Shown: in pieces, positions 25,680 through 34,537 of the stretch
Layout of the letters: every line of letters starts with the position of its first letter
Position numbering within the stretch: the first letter of the stretch is position 1
Source of the DNA: an uncultured Lachnospiraceae bacterium
GTDB lineage: Bacteria > Bacillota > Clostridia > Lachnospirales > Lachnospiraceae
Assembly: GCA_910588825.1 (NCBI GenBank)
Contig: CAJURF010000005.1
Location: 1 to 64,000 of the forward strand
Direction of reading: 5' to 3'
Length of the DNA stretch: 64,000 nt
Translations under genes and position numbers: made by a program
Notes under the pieces: generated by a model
What the model saw: the letters and a program-made list of their open reading frames with translations, nothing else
The model's database searches: none
What the model was told of the DNA's origin: nothing

Positions 25680-26476
25680 AAGGCTCTCCCCGCCAAAACC
25701 ACTACCAGAAAATAAATAACCGGAGCCGTAAAAATCACACTGTCAAAACGGTCTAAAATGCCTCCGTGTCCCGGAATTAATTTCCCGTAATCTTTTATCT
25801 TTGTCTGTCTCTTGATTGCCGATGCCGCCAGATCTCCTATCATAGAAAGCAGTGCACCTGCCCCGCAGATAACCCCGTAACCTGCCATGCTGCCTTTCGT
25901 AAAATAAGCGTAAAGAACACCCAGTAAAACAGCCCCTGCCACGCCTCCCACAGCGCCTTCCACCGACTTTTTCGGACTCAGCACCGGTGTCATTTTATGT
26001 TTCCCAAACAGAACACCCACACAGTATGCACAGGTATCACACCCCCAGGAACAAAGAAAGATCAGCCACACATGGTAAATGCCTCCTTCCAGCACCCGTG
26101 TCAGATATATGAAAGAAAGCATAACCGCCACATACATAATACCGAAAAACGCTGCCATCACCTGCTCTGCCTGATATTTGGGATAGGTAAATACATAGAC
26201 AGACATCAGAAGAATCAGTGCAGCCAATACGGCCAGCAGACCATATGTTTCTATTCCAAACCACAGAGCCAAGTAATACAAAAGTGCTCCCGAGTAACCG
26301 GCAAATTCCAGCACTCCCATCTTTTCCCCATGAACCCCTGCAGCCTGATACAGTTCCCGCATCCCAATCAGCGAGACAGCCGCCACAGACACATATAACA
26401 CGCTCCCACCGCGGAAAATCAGCAAAAGAATGGCCAGCACCAGCAGAACTCCGCTGGCCAGCCGCACCTTAAACAT
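25676..26476 (-). CDS. cdsA: Phosphatidate cytidylyltransferase
   Basis: 266 residues, about eight membrane helices. The C-terminal CdsA signature 'KIKDYGKLIPGHGGILDRFDS' is intact. It converts phosphatidate and CTP to CDP-diacylglycerol, the substrate of PgsA encoded 10 kb away. It overlaps uppS by 8 bp and dxr by 4 bp, so the genes are translationally coupled. Confidence 0.95.
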   Translation of the reverse strand: MFKVRLASGVLLVLAILLLIFRGGSVLYVSVAAVSLIGMRELYQAAGVHGEKMGVLEFAGYSGALLYYLALWFGIETYGLLAVLAALILLMSVYVFTYPKYQAEQVMAAFFGIMYVAVMLSFIYLTRVLEGGIYHVWLIFLCSWGCDTCAYCVGVLFGKHKMTPVLSPKKSVEGAVGGVAGAVLLGVLYAYFTKGSMAGYGVICGAGALLSMIGDLAASAIKRQTKIKDYGKLIPGHGGILDRFDSVIFTAPVIYFLVVVLAGRAL

Positions 26477-27185
26477 TCTGCTCCTCCTTTACCCCGCCGT
26501 ACCTTCTGTCTCTTTTATTATATTGCTCAATGGCTTTGACCAATTCCTTTTTGTCAAAATCCGGCCAGGCCACATCTGTAAAATAAAATTCTGTATAAGC
26601 CATCTGCCACAATAAAAAATTAGAAAGACGCAGTTCCCCGCTGGTGCGGATCATCAAATCCGGGTCTGGAAGCCCTGCTGTATCCAGATAGTCTCCAAAC
26701 CGTTCTTCTGTAATCTCCTCAGGGGAAAGCTCTCCAGTCTGGCATTGGGCCGCCATTTTTCTCATACCCCTGATCATTTCATCTCTGCTTCCATAATTCA
26801 ATGCCAGTTGAAAATGCAGTCTGTCAAACTGGCTGGAAAATTCTTCTAACGTATGCACACTTTTCTGAATATCCTGGTCAAATGCGGATATTTCCCCGAT
26901 CACCCTCATCTGCATCTGCCATTTTCTGGATATCTTAATGCATTTTTTTAAATAATCCCGAAAAAGTTTCATCAACCCTTCTACTTCACTTCTGGACCGC
27001 TTCCAGTTTTCTGTAGAAAAAGCATATACAGTGAGATATTTTACCCCCAGTTCGCTGGCATACTCACAAATCTTTTCCAGGTTTTCACAGCCTTTCACAT
27101 GGCCATATCCTCTGGGCATTCCTCTTCGCTTTGCCCATCTGCCGTTGCCGTCAAGAATAATGGCAATATGATTGGGTACCTCCAT
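26469..27185 (-). CDS. uppS: Undecaprenyl (isoprenyl) diphosphate synthase
   Basis: 238 residues from the ATG at 27185, which has AAGGAG eight bases upstream; an in-frame extension to 27257 would run through the preceding terminator hairpin and is rejected. Cis-prenyltransferase motifs: 'IAIILDGNGRWAKRRGMPRG' at the start, 'FSTENWKRSRSEV', and the C-terminal 'DLMIRTSGELRLSNFLLWQ' and 'YTEFYFTDVAWPDF'. It makes the C55 lipid carrier for wall and polysaccharide synthesis. Confidence 0.95.
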   Translation of the reverse strand: MEVPNHIAIILDGNGRWAKRRGMPRGYGHVKGCENLEKICEYASELGVKYLTVYAFSTENWKRSRSEVEGLMKLFRDYLKKCIKISRKWQMQMRVIGEISAFDQDIQKSVHTLEEFSSQFDRLHFQLALNYGSRDEMIRGMRKMAAQCQTGELSPEEITEERFGDYLDTAGLPDPDLMIRTSGELRLSNFLLWQMAYTEFYFTDVAWPDFDKKELVKAIEQYNKRDRRYGGVKEEQNV

Positions 27186-27214
27186 ACAACTCTCCTTTTC
27201 CCCATACACAAGAA

Positions 27215-27238
27215 AGGGGGTCTCACATGAGCCCCCTG
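27215..27238 (-). terminator. Terminator or attenuator hairpin between frr and uppS
   Basis: On the minus strand AGGGGG-CTCA-TG-TGAG-A-CCCCCT is followed by TTCTT. It sits 25 bp after the frr stop and 30 bp before the uppS start. It may separate pyrH-frr expression from uppS and the downstream genes, or allow partial readthrough. Confidence 0.65.
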
Positions 27239-27262
27239 TTATTTGGTTCAGATTCAAAAAAA

Positions 27263-27814
27263 TTATACCTTCATAATCTCTTTTGATTTTTCCTCAATGG
27301 CAGCATCCACTTTTTTCACATACTGATCCGTCATTTTCTGCACCTGATCTTCCAGCTCTTTGATTTCGTCCTCAGAAACATCTTCTTTTCCCAGTTTCTT
27401 CAACGTATCATTGGCATCTCGGCGGATATTCCGAAGTGCCACCTTGGCTGCTTCTCCCCGCTTCTTCACATCTTTCACCAATTCTTTTCTGCGTTCTTCT
27501 GTCAATTCAGGAAATACCAGGCGGATCACCCGTCCGTCATTGGTGGGATTAATCCCAAGATCAGACGTGAGGATTGCTTTCTCGATTTTTTTGACCATAT
27601 CCGGTTCCCAGGGCTGAATCTGAATCATCCGTGCCTCCGGTACACTTACATTTGCCACCTGCTGGATAGGCGTAGGAGCTCCATAATAATCTACGGACAA
27701 CCGGTCCAGAACTCTGGGATTTGCCCTCCCTGCCCGGATGGTTGCATACTCAGATTCCAAATTGCCCATCGTCTTTGTCATTTTCTCATCATACTTTTGC
27801 AGTCTTTCATCCAT
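27263..27814 (-). CDS. frr: Ribosome recycling factor
   Basis: 183 residues, normal length. Signatures 'ATIRAGRANPRVLDRLSVDYYG' (first part), 'PNDGRVIRL'-like 'PTNDGRVIRLVFPELTEERR' and 'VALRNIRRDANDTLKKL' are present. With EF-G it splits the post-termination ribosome. It follows pyrH by 70 bp as in most bacteria. Confidence 0.97.
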   Translation of the reverse strand: MDERLQKYDEKMTKTMGNLESEYATIRAGRANPRVLDRLSVDYYGAPTPIQQVANVSVPEARMIQIQPWEPDMVKKIEKAILTSDLGINPTNDGRVIRLVFPELTEERRKELVKDVKKRGEAAKVALRNIRRDANDTLKKLGKEDVSEDEIKELEDQVQKMTDQYVKKVDAAIEEKSKEIMKV

Positions 27815-27884
27815 TTGTTTTTCTCCCTTAATTTTTAAGTGTTCCCGGAATGCCTCTATAATCTGGATTTTCCGTTACACTTTT

Positions 27885-28583
27885 TTACACAAGAACCTTT
27901 GTACCGCAGAATCTGCCGCTCACCGTCTCAATGATGCTGTCTTTCCCGTTCAGCCCAAATACCAGCATTGGCATTTTATTCTCCATACACATAATGGACG
28001 CAGTAAGATCCATCACTGCCAGCTGTTTGTCTATCACATCCTGTATGTGGATTTCGTCATACTTTTCTGCCTCTGGATTGTCTTTCGGATCGCTGTCATA
28101 GACTCCATCTACTGCTTTCGCCAGCAGTATCATATCTGTCTCCATCTCCACCGCCCGCAGCACTGCTGTTGTATCGGTAGAAAAATAGGGATGTCCTGTA
28201 CCTCCGGCAAAAAACACTACTTTGCCCTGTGACAGACACCTGTCCGCTTCGTCTTTTGAAAACAAACGGGTAAATGCACCGCAGACAAATGGGGTGAATA
28301 CTTCTGTATCCAGTCCGGTGTGACGGAAAATCTCTGATACATAGATACAGTTCATCACAGTAGCCATCATGCCGATCTGGTCCGCTTTACACCGGTCTAT
28401 GGCTTTGCTGGACCTTCCCCTCCAGAAATTGCCGCCGCCGATCACAATACTCACCTGAATGCCATCTTCTACGATTGCTTTTACCTGCCTGGATACTTCC
28501 ATAACTGTGCCCTCATCCAGACCTGTTTTCTTATCTCCGGCCAGGGCCTCGCCGCTCAGCTTCAGTAATATTTTTTTCATCAT
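27885..28583 (-). CDS. pyrH: UMP kinase
   Basis: 232 residues. 'ILLKLSGEALAG' (start), 'VIGGGNFWRGR' (phosphate binding), 'RCKADQIGMMATVMN' and 'GTGHPYFSTDTTAVLRAVEM' are the bacterial UMP kinase motifs of the amino acid kinase fold. It makes UDP for all pyrimidine nucleotides. In most Firmicutes rpsB and tsf precede it; here a lipoprotein gene occupies that place. Confidence 0.96.
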   Translation of the reverse strand: MMKKILLKLSGEALAGDKKTGLDEGTVMEVSRQVKAIVEDGIQVSIVIGGGNFWRGRSSKAIDRCKADQIGMMATVMNCIYVSEIFRHTGLDTEVFTPFVCGAFTRLFSKDEADRCLSQGKVVFFAGGTGHPYFSTDTTAVLRAVEMETDMILLAKAVDGVYDSDPKDNPEAEKYDEIHIQDVIDKQLAVMDLTASIMCMENKMPMLVFGLNGKDSIIETVSGRFCGTKVLV

Positions 28584-28597
28584 CCAATGCCTTTCTT

Positions 28598-29617
28598 CTA
28601 CCAGACACCTGTAACTGTCTGGCTTCCATCTTCCCCTTCAATCGTTGAAACCGTAAAACCATCATAATAATAATATCCAATGGAAGAACCCGTTTCTTCA
28701 TCTGTACCATATTCCGAAGCATTGGCATCCCCCACCTGTCCAACCAGGCTGTCCATATCCTGTCCTACATAGCCCTGGGCCGTATCCCGCATGTCCGTTC
28801 CCTGTCCATCCATTCCCGGCGGTATATCGCCGCTGCTGCTGCCATCCCCTGAATTGCTGCCCGGATCTGGTGTTGCAGTTACATCTCCTGTTCCAGAATC
28901 TGAAGGCGTCGAACTCCCGCCGCCATCTGAACCCGTACCTGTGTTGGAATTGGTGCCTGTGCCGCTGTCCGTCACTCCCGGGGTCGGTTTGGAAGAACTG
29001 TCTGTTTCGTTTCCACTGGCAGACTCCGGCAGACCCATCCGTTTTCTGGCCGCAGATAATGTGGAAACCTGCTGTTTCGAGGAAAGGCTTTGGTATTTCA
29101 CATAGGGGACACCGTCTGTAATATTCAAGGAGAGTTCTTCAATATCACTTAATGTCAATTCTCTAAAATAACATTCAGACTCTGCACCATCCGCGAACAC
29201 TACCCGCAGATCATACTGCACAGCTGCATCTGCTGATGCCTGCTCATCCTTTTCATAGTAAAACAGAGCCATATCACTATTCTTTAATGTGAATTTTCCT
29301 GCCACATAATCTTCCCCCCAGTCTTCTTCAGTGGAAAGACGGGCATAAAATTCACTGATCTCGTGCCCTGTAAGATTTGTAATTACCAGCTCACCAGACG
29401 CAGCAGTCTTTGTTCCCATTATATTTGTAATTTTGGATTTATCTATATTGCTGCCCTGCTCCATTTCCACAACCTGGCCGGACACACTGTCATCTTTCGT
29501 TATAATCGTCGGTTCTTTCTCAGCAGTGACTTTATCAGCTTCTGACTTCTTCTTGCAGCCGCCCATTACAAAGCAGACTGCCAGGATGCCCACAAGCAGT
29601 AAATACTTTTTTTTCAT
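28598..29617 (-). CDS. Lipoprotein with Ser/Gly/Thr-rich linker, unknown function
   Basis: 339 residues from the ATG at 29617 (GGAGG 7 bp upstream). Lipoprotein signal with lipobox VMGGC, Cys at residue 21, so it is anchored outside the membrane. Residues about 60-180 form a folded domain ('ELVITNLTGHEISEFYARL'). About 195-280 is low-complexity Ser/Gly/Thr/Pro/Asp. The C-terminal 60 residues include 'EETGSSIGYYYYDGFTVST', resembling a repeat of small lipoprotein sensor domains. Located upstream of pyrH. No function can be assigned. Confidence 0.75.
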   Translation of the reverse strand: MKKKYLLLVGILAVCFVMGGCKKKSEADKVTAEKEPTIITKDDSVSGQVVEMEQGSNIDKSKITNIMGTKTAASGELVITNLTGHEISEFYARLSTEEDWGEDYVAGKFTLKNSDMALFYYEKDEQASADAAVQYDLRVVFADGAESECYFRELTLSDIEELSLNITDGVPYVKYQSLSSKQQVSTLSAARKRMGLPESASGNETDSSSKPTPGVTDSGTGTNSNTGTGSDGGGSSTPSDSGTGDVTATPDPGSNSGDGSSSGDIPPGMDGQGTDMRDTAQGYVGQDMDSLVGQVGDANASEYGTDEETGSSIGYYYYDGFTVSTIEGEDGSQTVTGVW

Positions 29618-29858
29618 AATAATTCCTCCGTCTTCTTTCACTTACTGTTTTCTGTCTGCAATTACAATGCAGGACATTTCCCCTATACATTTCATTATAT
29701 ATTGTCTTTTCAACTTGTCAACCAATATCTCAGGAATTTATGGAAGTTTAATTAACATAAACTTCTGCCGGCACAATTAACTGCAAATTGTAGTGGTTTT
29801 GTACCTTCACCGTTACCAGCAAAACAGCACCTGCTGAATAGTTACTGCAAATTAACAA

Positions 29859-29887
29859 TTGACCTTGCCGGTATTTTCCATTAAAAT
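29859..29887 (+). promoter_or_regulatory. Sigma-A promoter of the ArsR-family gene
   Basis: -35 TTGACC (29859-29864), 17-bp spacer, -10 TAAAAT (29882-29887). The string ACTGCAAATT occurs twice just upstream (about 29780 and 29845) and could belong to an operator. Confidence 0.6.
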
Positions 29888-29913
29888 AATTTTCAGAAGA
29901 CAGGAGGCTTGCT

Positions 29914-30225
29914 ATGGATGAAAATAACTTATATCATTCAACAGATGATGATACTTTATACAAACTGGCAGAATTATTCAAAGTTTTTGGAGACCCAACC
30001 AGAATCAGAATTCTGCATTCTCTATTGAATCAGGAACTTTGTGTCCAGGACATTGCGGATACCTTATCCATGACCCAGAGTGCCATCTCTCACCAGCTTC
30101 GGATTTTAAAGCAGATGTCTCTGGTGAAATTCCGCAGAGATGGAAAAACGATATACTATTCTCTGGCCGATGAGCACGTAGCCACGATTATGGGACAGGG
30201 ACTGGAACATGTATGTGAAGAATAA
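29914..30225 (+). CDS. ArsR/SmtB-family winged-helix regulator
   Basis: 103 residues. The helix-turn-helix 'CVQDIADTLSMTQSAISHQL' and the wing 'LVKFRRDGKTIYYSLADEHV' are classical. The C-terminal helix carries 'ADEHVATIMGQGLEHVCEE', with Asp/His/His/Glu at the alpha-5 positions used for Zn or Co sensing in SmtB/CzrA-type members. No efflux pump is adjacent, so its target is elsewhere or is itself. Convergent with the subtilisin gene downstream. Confidence 0.85.
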   Translation: MDENNLYHSTDDDTLYKLAELFKVFGDPTRIRILHSLLNQELCVQDIADTLSMTQSAISHQLRILKQMSLVKFRRDGKTIYYSLADEHVATIMGQGLEHVCEE

Positions 30226-30248
30226 CCGCATCTGTACTGAATAGATTC

Positions 30249-31133
30249 CTACAATTTATAATATGCCTGAAAGAATTTCTGCATATGAAATATCCCCCAT
30301 CCCTGCCTGTTCCGTGGATACCCTGCATCCACAGCGCTTTCTTTTAAAAGCATTTTGATTTCCACGTTTTTCAGCGAGGGATCATACTCCAGCATCCTGG
30401 CAGCTGCCCCTGAAATTACCGGAGTAGCCATGGAAGTTCCGCTTTTTCTCACATAGAGACGCCCCCTTCTCTGGGGCGCACAGGACAGAATATGCTGGCC
30501 TGGAGCCACAATATCCGGTTTGCAGACACATTCCATGGTAGGTCCGCTTCCGGAACTTCCATATCTTGCGCTGAGCATATCACTGGCTCCCACGGTAATC
30601 ACTTTCCGGCTGCTTCCCGGTGCGGTGACAGTCCCTGGAGCCGGCCCTCCGTTGCCGGCAGCAGCTACCACCACCAGCCCTGCATCCCACACCTGGTCCA
30701 CCCCGTCAATAAGAATCCGGTGGTCTCCATCGCTGCGATAGGTAGTCCCTACTGATATATTTACAATTCGAATATGATATTTCACATGATTTTCCAGAAT
30801 CCACTGAAATGCCTGCAGTACATGTTCCTTTTTCCCGTTTCCCTGTTTATCCAGTACCTTGATGCCGATAAAATCGCATTCAGGAGCAATTCCCCGGCAT
30901 TTCCCTCTGGAAGCGCTTCCGCTCCCTCCTAAAATCCCTGCAATATGTGTACCATGGCCATTGTCATCATAAGGTTCCTTTCTTCCATGCTCCATATCCT
31001 GAAAAGCGATAATACGATTATCAAAATCTACATGGGGAAAGATTCCGGTGTCAATGACCGCAACACCGATTCCTTTTCCTGTCAGATGAAAAATGTCTTT
31101 CATAATCCAATTTTCTCCAGTGCAGCCCCGCAC
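30249..31133 (-). CDS. S8 subtilisin-like serine protease
   Basis: 294 residues with the full catalytic triad: Asp28 in 'VAVIDTGIFPHVDF', His60 in 'DDNGHGTHIAGILGG', Ser near residue 234 in 'SGTSMATPVISGAAARML', and the oxyanion Asn in 'VVAAAGNGGPAPG'. No signal peptide, so it acts inside the cell or in the spore. It resembles the intracellular subtilisin/AprX group. The start is a GTG; an internal ATG at 31103 is an alternative. Divergent from a lipoprotein gene and a second subtilisin. Confidence 0.88.
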   Translation of the reverse strand: MRGCTGENWIMKDIFHLTGKGIGVAVIDTGIFPHVDFDNRIIAFQDMEHGRKEPYDDNGHGTHIAGILGGSGSASRGKCRGIAPECDFIGIKVLDKQGNGKKEHVLQAFQWILENHVKYHIRIVNISVGTTYRSDGDHRILIDGVDQVWDAGLVVVAAAGNGGPAPGTVTAPGSSRKVITVGASDMLSARYGSSGSGPTMECVCKPDIVAPGQHILSCAPQRRGRLYVRKSGTSMATPVISGAAARMLEYDPSLKNVEIKMLLKESAVDAGYPRNRQGWGIFHMQKFFQAYYKL

Positions 31134-31320
31134 TTTTTCTTTCTATAGCTTATTCGCCGGCTCCTGGATTGTTCAAATAAATCTATTCCCTCATGACTTT
31201 TTGCCCTAACTGACTTGCGGCAAACTAAATTTCGTAATATAATGGTAACAATCAGCCAATATATTTGGTTTTACTATGCAAACAAACAACTATCCTAAAA
31301 AAGTGTTGAGGAGTATAATC

Positions 31321-32025
31321 ATGAAAAGAAAAACTATGTCAGCCATTATTATTTTATGTATGGGAATTCTCTGTGTATCTTTGACCGGATGTGGAAAGAA
31401 AAAAGACGAATCCACTGCAATTGCCATAACCCCTACACCATCCGATAAATCTTCCAAAGATGATGCCACAGAAACACCTTCACCTACTGTGTCTGCAAAT
31501 GTGTCAACCGGAATTTCCAGCAATGGGACAACCACCCCCGGGGCGTCTGGAATTTCAGCAAACAGCGGTGCTTCTGCCAATGCGGCTTCTGCCGGCGGCA
31601 ATAAAATTACCGGAACCATTGTGGCAGCCAGTATGGAGGATGTAACAGTAAGGACATCTGAAGGAACAGAATACATATGCTCAACCACAGGTGCTGTGGA
31701 TAATCTCACCAATGGCATTACCCTGGGAAATAATATTACTGTCTCTCTGGCATCCATGTCCGCTGTCAACGGTGTGTATACAGCAACAGAGCTGAACGAT
31801 ATCAGTTCCTCATCGGGAACTTCCGGTACAGACAGCTCTGACGGAACTGGCAATGCCCTAAATAATACCTTCGACGATGGGACAGACGGAAGTGAGGATA
31901 CAACCGGTTACGGTTACGAAGAAACTTACAGCGATTACAGTGACAGCTCCCTGTATGACAGTGGCAGCGGCGATTACTACTATTACGATCCTGCCAGTGA
32001 AATTTATGACGGTTCCTATTCATAA
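31321..32025 (+). CDS. Lipoprotein, unknown function
   Basis: 234 residues from the ATG at 31321 (GAGGAG upstream). Lipobox with Cys at residue 24 ('CVSLTGCGKKK'). A Ser/Thr/Ala/Gly-rich linker (about 35-105), a small beta-rich domain (about 106-175, 'ITGTIVAASMEDVTVRTSEG'), then an acidic, Tyr/Ser/Gly-rich tail ending in repeated DSG/YYYY. The middle resembles an OB-like or BMC-like fold seen in other clostridial lipoproteins, but the function is unknown. It lies between two subtilisin genes and could be a partner or substrate. Confidence 0.75.
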   Translation: MKRKTMSAIIILCMGILCVSLTGCGKKKDESTAIAITPTPSDKSSKDDATETPSPTVSANVSTGISSNGTTTPGASGISANSGASANAASAGGNKITGTIVAASMEDVTVRTSEGTEYICSTTGAVDNLTNGITLGNNITVSLASMSAVNGVYTATELNDISSSSGTSGTDSSDGTGNALNNTFDDGTDGSEDTTGYGYEETYSDYSDSSLYDSGSGDYYYYDPASEIYDGSYS

Positions 32026-32130
32026 ACCGCGAAATGCAATTACAGTCTGTGTGGAATTTTCGTGCTAATTATGTATTGATTATTCATAGAATACATAGAA
32101 GCTAAATAGATTGCGCGGAATGATTGAACT

Positions 32131-33825
32131 ATGCCAGATATGAAAGAAGTCATTCTATCCAATGACTACTGGAACTTTATTTTTCCAAACGGAAGCACAC
32201 CAAAGGATATCCTGGAGGATGGAAGCCTGTACCCGCAGATTCTGAACCGGTATTTTACCGTTCTGCACTGGAACCGGGACGATATTTCAGAGTATATGTT
32301 TAAAGAGTATCTGTTTAACTATCTTCCCAGAGTTTACACACTGATGGATATTACCAGTCTGGCCAAATCCGGTGTACTGCAGGTCCGTTCCTCACCTGGT
32401 CTGGGCCTCACTGGACAGAATGTTCTGCTGGGATTTCTGGATACCGGTATTGATTATACCCACCCGGCTTTTCAGGATTCCTCCGGCAGTACACGGATTG
32501 ACTACATATGGGATCAGAGCATTCAGACAGGAACTCCCCCAGAAGGCTATTACTACGGCAGTGAGTACACCCGGGAACAGATTCAGGAAGCACTCCATTC
32601 CTCTAATCCATATGAGATTGTACCCAGCCGGGATACCGACGGCCACGGCACATATATGGCAGGTACAGCTGCGGGCAGCATAGATGACAAAAATGATTTT
32701 CAAGGCGTTGCTCCCCGTTCCCGGCTGGCCGTTGTCAAACTCAAAGGGGCCAAACAATATTTACTTGATTTTTACCAGTTTAATGGCACCAGCCCTATGT
32801 TTCAGGAGGACGACATTCTTCTGGCCATCAGTTATCTAATCAGCATTTCCATTAAACTGGAAATGCCGCTGGTGATTTGTATGGCCCTGGGCACCAATCA
32901 GGGAGCACACATCGGTGACGGGCCTCTTGCCTATACACTGGACGCATTGAAAACCTCTCCTGGGATATGCGTGGTAACCGCAGGAGGCAACGAAGCAAAC
33001 AGAGCACATCATTACAGCGGAAAAATACAGGACCCCGCTTCCTATCAAGAAGTAGAAATACAGGTTCCCTCTGATTCTCCAGGATTCAGTATGGAATTCT
33101 GGGGGCATCCCCCGGACATCTATTCTGTGGGATTGGTTTCTCCTCTCGGAGAAGTGGTGGAACGAATACCCGCGCGTTTTTCCCAGAACCAGGAGATCTC
33201 ATTTATCTTGGAGAATACCTCTCTTTTTATCGCTTACGGCCTGGTGGCAGCAGAATCCGGAGGAGAGGTGATCTTTTTCCGTTTTCTCCGCCCCACGGAA
33301 GGCATATGGAGAATACGCATTTATTGTAGTAACTATACTTCCGGTCATTTCCATATGTGGCTTCCTGTGCATGGCATGGTAAAACCGGATATTACTTTTC
33401 TCAACCCTAACCCATTTCAAACCATTGTATCTCCAGGCAATACAGTACCAATCATAACAACAGCCGCCTATCAAGCTGCTAATGACTCCCTTTATATCCA
33501 CTCCAGCAGAGGGTTTACTCCTATCCAGGATATCAAACCGGAAATTACCGCCCCGGGAGTCGATCTTACCGTTCCAAAACTCCGGGGAGGTTACACAACA
33601 GCCACTGGTTCCTCCATAGCGGCAGCTTTTACCGCAGGATGTGCCGCCCTGTTGATGCAGTGGGGGCTGTCCCGGACACCTGTCCGCTATTTTAATTCCA
33701 GTGAACTGAAGGCCTATTTTATACGGGGTGCCAGAAGGAATCCCGCTCTCACCTATCCCAACCGGGAATGGGGATTTGGAATTCTGGACATTTATCAGGT
33801 ATTCAGCATTTTTTTATCTCCATAA
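32131..33825 (+). CDS. Csp-type subtilisin (germination protease family, S8)
   Basis: 564 residues. N-terminal 75 residues resemble the prodomain of CspA/B/C. Catalytic Asp104 ('GFLDTGIDYTHPAF'), His172 ('DTDGHGTYMAGTAAG') and Ser495 ('ATGSSIAAAFTAGCAAL') are all present, so the enzyme should be active, like CspB. Between His and Ser there is a large jelly-roll-like insertion (about 300-430, 'EVEIQVPSDSPGFSMEFWG'), typical of Csp proteases. In clostridial spores these process pro-SleC, a cortex lytic enzyme. No SleC is visible here. Monocistronic or with the Cys-rich gene downstream. Confidence 0.85.
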   Translation: MPDMKEVILSNDYWNFIFPNGSTPKDILEDGSLYPQILNRYFTVLHWNRDDISEYMFKEYLFNYLPRVYTLMDITSLAKSGVLQVRSSPGLGLTGQNVLLGFLDTGIDYTHPAFQDSSGSTRIDYIWDQSIQTGTPPEGYYYGSEYTREQIQEALHSSNPYEIVPSRDTDGHGTYMAGTAAGSIDDKNDFQGVAPRSRLAVVKLKGAKQYLLDFYQFNGTSPMFQEDDILLAISYLISISIKLEMPLVICMALGTNQGAHIGDGPLAYTLDALKTSPGICVVTAGGNEANRAHHYSGKIQDPASYQEVEIQVPSDSPGFSMEFWGHPPDIYSVGLVSPLGEVVERIPARFSQNQEISFILENTSLFIAYGLVAAESGGEVIFFRFLRPTEGIWRIRIYCSNYTSGHFHMWLPVHGMVKPDITFLNPNPFQTIVSPGNTVPIITTAAYQAANDSLYIHSSRGFTPIQDIKPEITAPGVDLTVPKLRGGYTTATGSSIAAAFTAGCAALLMQWGLSRTPVRYFNSSELKAYFIRGARRNPALTYPNREWGFGILDIYQVFSIFLSP

Positions 33826-33892
33826 ATTATTTGTAACCAAACCTGAAAATCCTCATATGATGAAGTGTACATTAAATTTTGGAGGATTTGAA

Positions 33893-34174
33893 ATGAGTGA
33901 TTTAGCTGCTACAAATTGTGGATGTGGATGTGAAGAGAGATGTGGATGTGAACAGGATAACAGCTGCGGATGTGGATGCGGCAGCGGCCTGGGATTCTTG
34001 AACGGATTTGGCGGCGGTTCTTCCTGCAGCTGTATTCTGTGGATCATTATTTTAATGTGCTTCTGCGGAAACGGCGGCGGAATGGGTTTCGGAAGCAGCA
34101 ATGGCTGTGGATGCGCTGACAACAGCTGTGTTCTGATCATTCTCCTGCTTCTCATCTGCGGCGGCGGCTGCTAA
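33893..34174 (+). CDS. Cys/Gly-rich small protein (high-cysteine HCB type)
   Basis: 93 residues from the ATG at 33893 (GGAGG 8 bp upstream). Cys and Gly make up about half the protein, in runs such as CGCGCE, CGCGCGSG and CGCADNSC, alternating with two strongly hydrophobic stretches ('CILWIIILMCFC' and 'CVLIILLLLICGGGC'). Proteins of this kind in Lachnospiraceae are annotated as chorion class high-cysteine HCB protein 13. Role unknown; a spore or surface structural role is a guess. Followed by a strong terminator. Confidence 0.8.
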   Translation: MSDLAATNCGCGCEERCGCEQDNSCGCGCGSGLGFLNGFGGGSSCSCILWIIILMCFCGNGGGMGFGSSNGCGCADNSCVLIILLLLICGGGC

Positions 34175-34188
34175 ACAGCCCCAATAAG

Positions 34189-34222
34189 CGGGCCGGGGAT
34201 TTCACTCCCCGGCCCGTTTTTT
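34189..34222 (+). terminator. Strong rho-independent terminator
   Basis: CGGGCCGGGG and CCCCGGCCCG form a perfect 10-bp GC stem with an 8-nt loop, followed by TTTTTT. It begins 15 bp after the Cys-rich gene. Confidence 0.92.
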
Positions 34223-34391
34223 ACATTTTTCGAAAATGAAAAGAATCCTGCCCATTTCTCTCTTTGGGCCATACCGGCTGCCGTCCTCTTGCCTTTCTTC
34301 TCATACATTCCTCATCTATCTCATATAAAGCATTTCCCTCTAATACAAAACGGCTTTGTGAATCCCGCCGGTTTTCCTTTCCTGATCTCAT
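34221..34391 (-). CDS. Small basic/acidic protein, unknown function
   Basis: 56 codons on the minus strand. ATG at 34391 preceded by GAGGAG with 9-base spacing. The product begins 'MRSGKENRRDSQSRFVLEGN', continues 'ALYEIDEECMRRKARG' and ends 'FHFRKM'. It is highly charged with no membrane segment. The good RBS, the balanced composition and the stop lying exactly at the edge of the neighbouring terminator support a real gene. It is otherwise unrecognised. Confidence 0.6.
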   Translation of the reverse strand: MRSGKENRRDSQSRFVLEGNALYEIDEECMRRKARGRQPVWPKERNGQDSFHFRKM

Positions 34392-34537
34392 TTTTTTAAT
34401 CTCCTCTCTGATGGTTTAATAACTAGTGCTGCAGTTATCCGCTATCTGCACCAGCTATCTTGTTTATCATATGTCATTTTCCAGTCCCCTGTCATATCCT
34501 AATGAGAGAAATCATAGAATTAGCAAAAAGGAAAAAT

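Noticed and set aside
28791..29105. 104-codon Pro/Ser/Val-rich plus-strand frame
   Set aside because: Antisense shadow of the Ser/Gly/Thr-rich linker of the lipoprotein gene.
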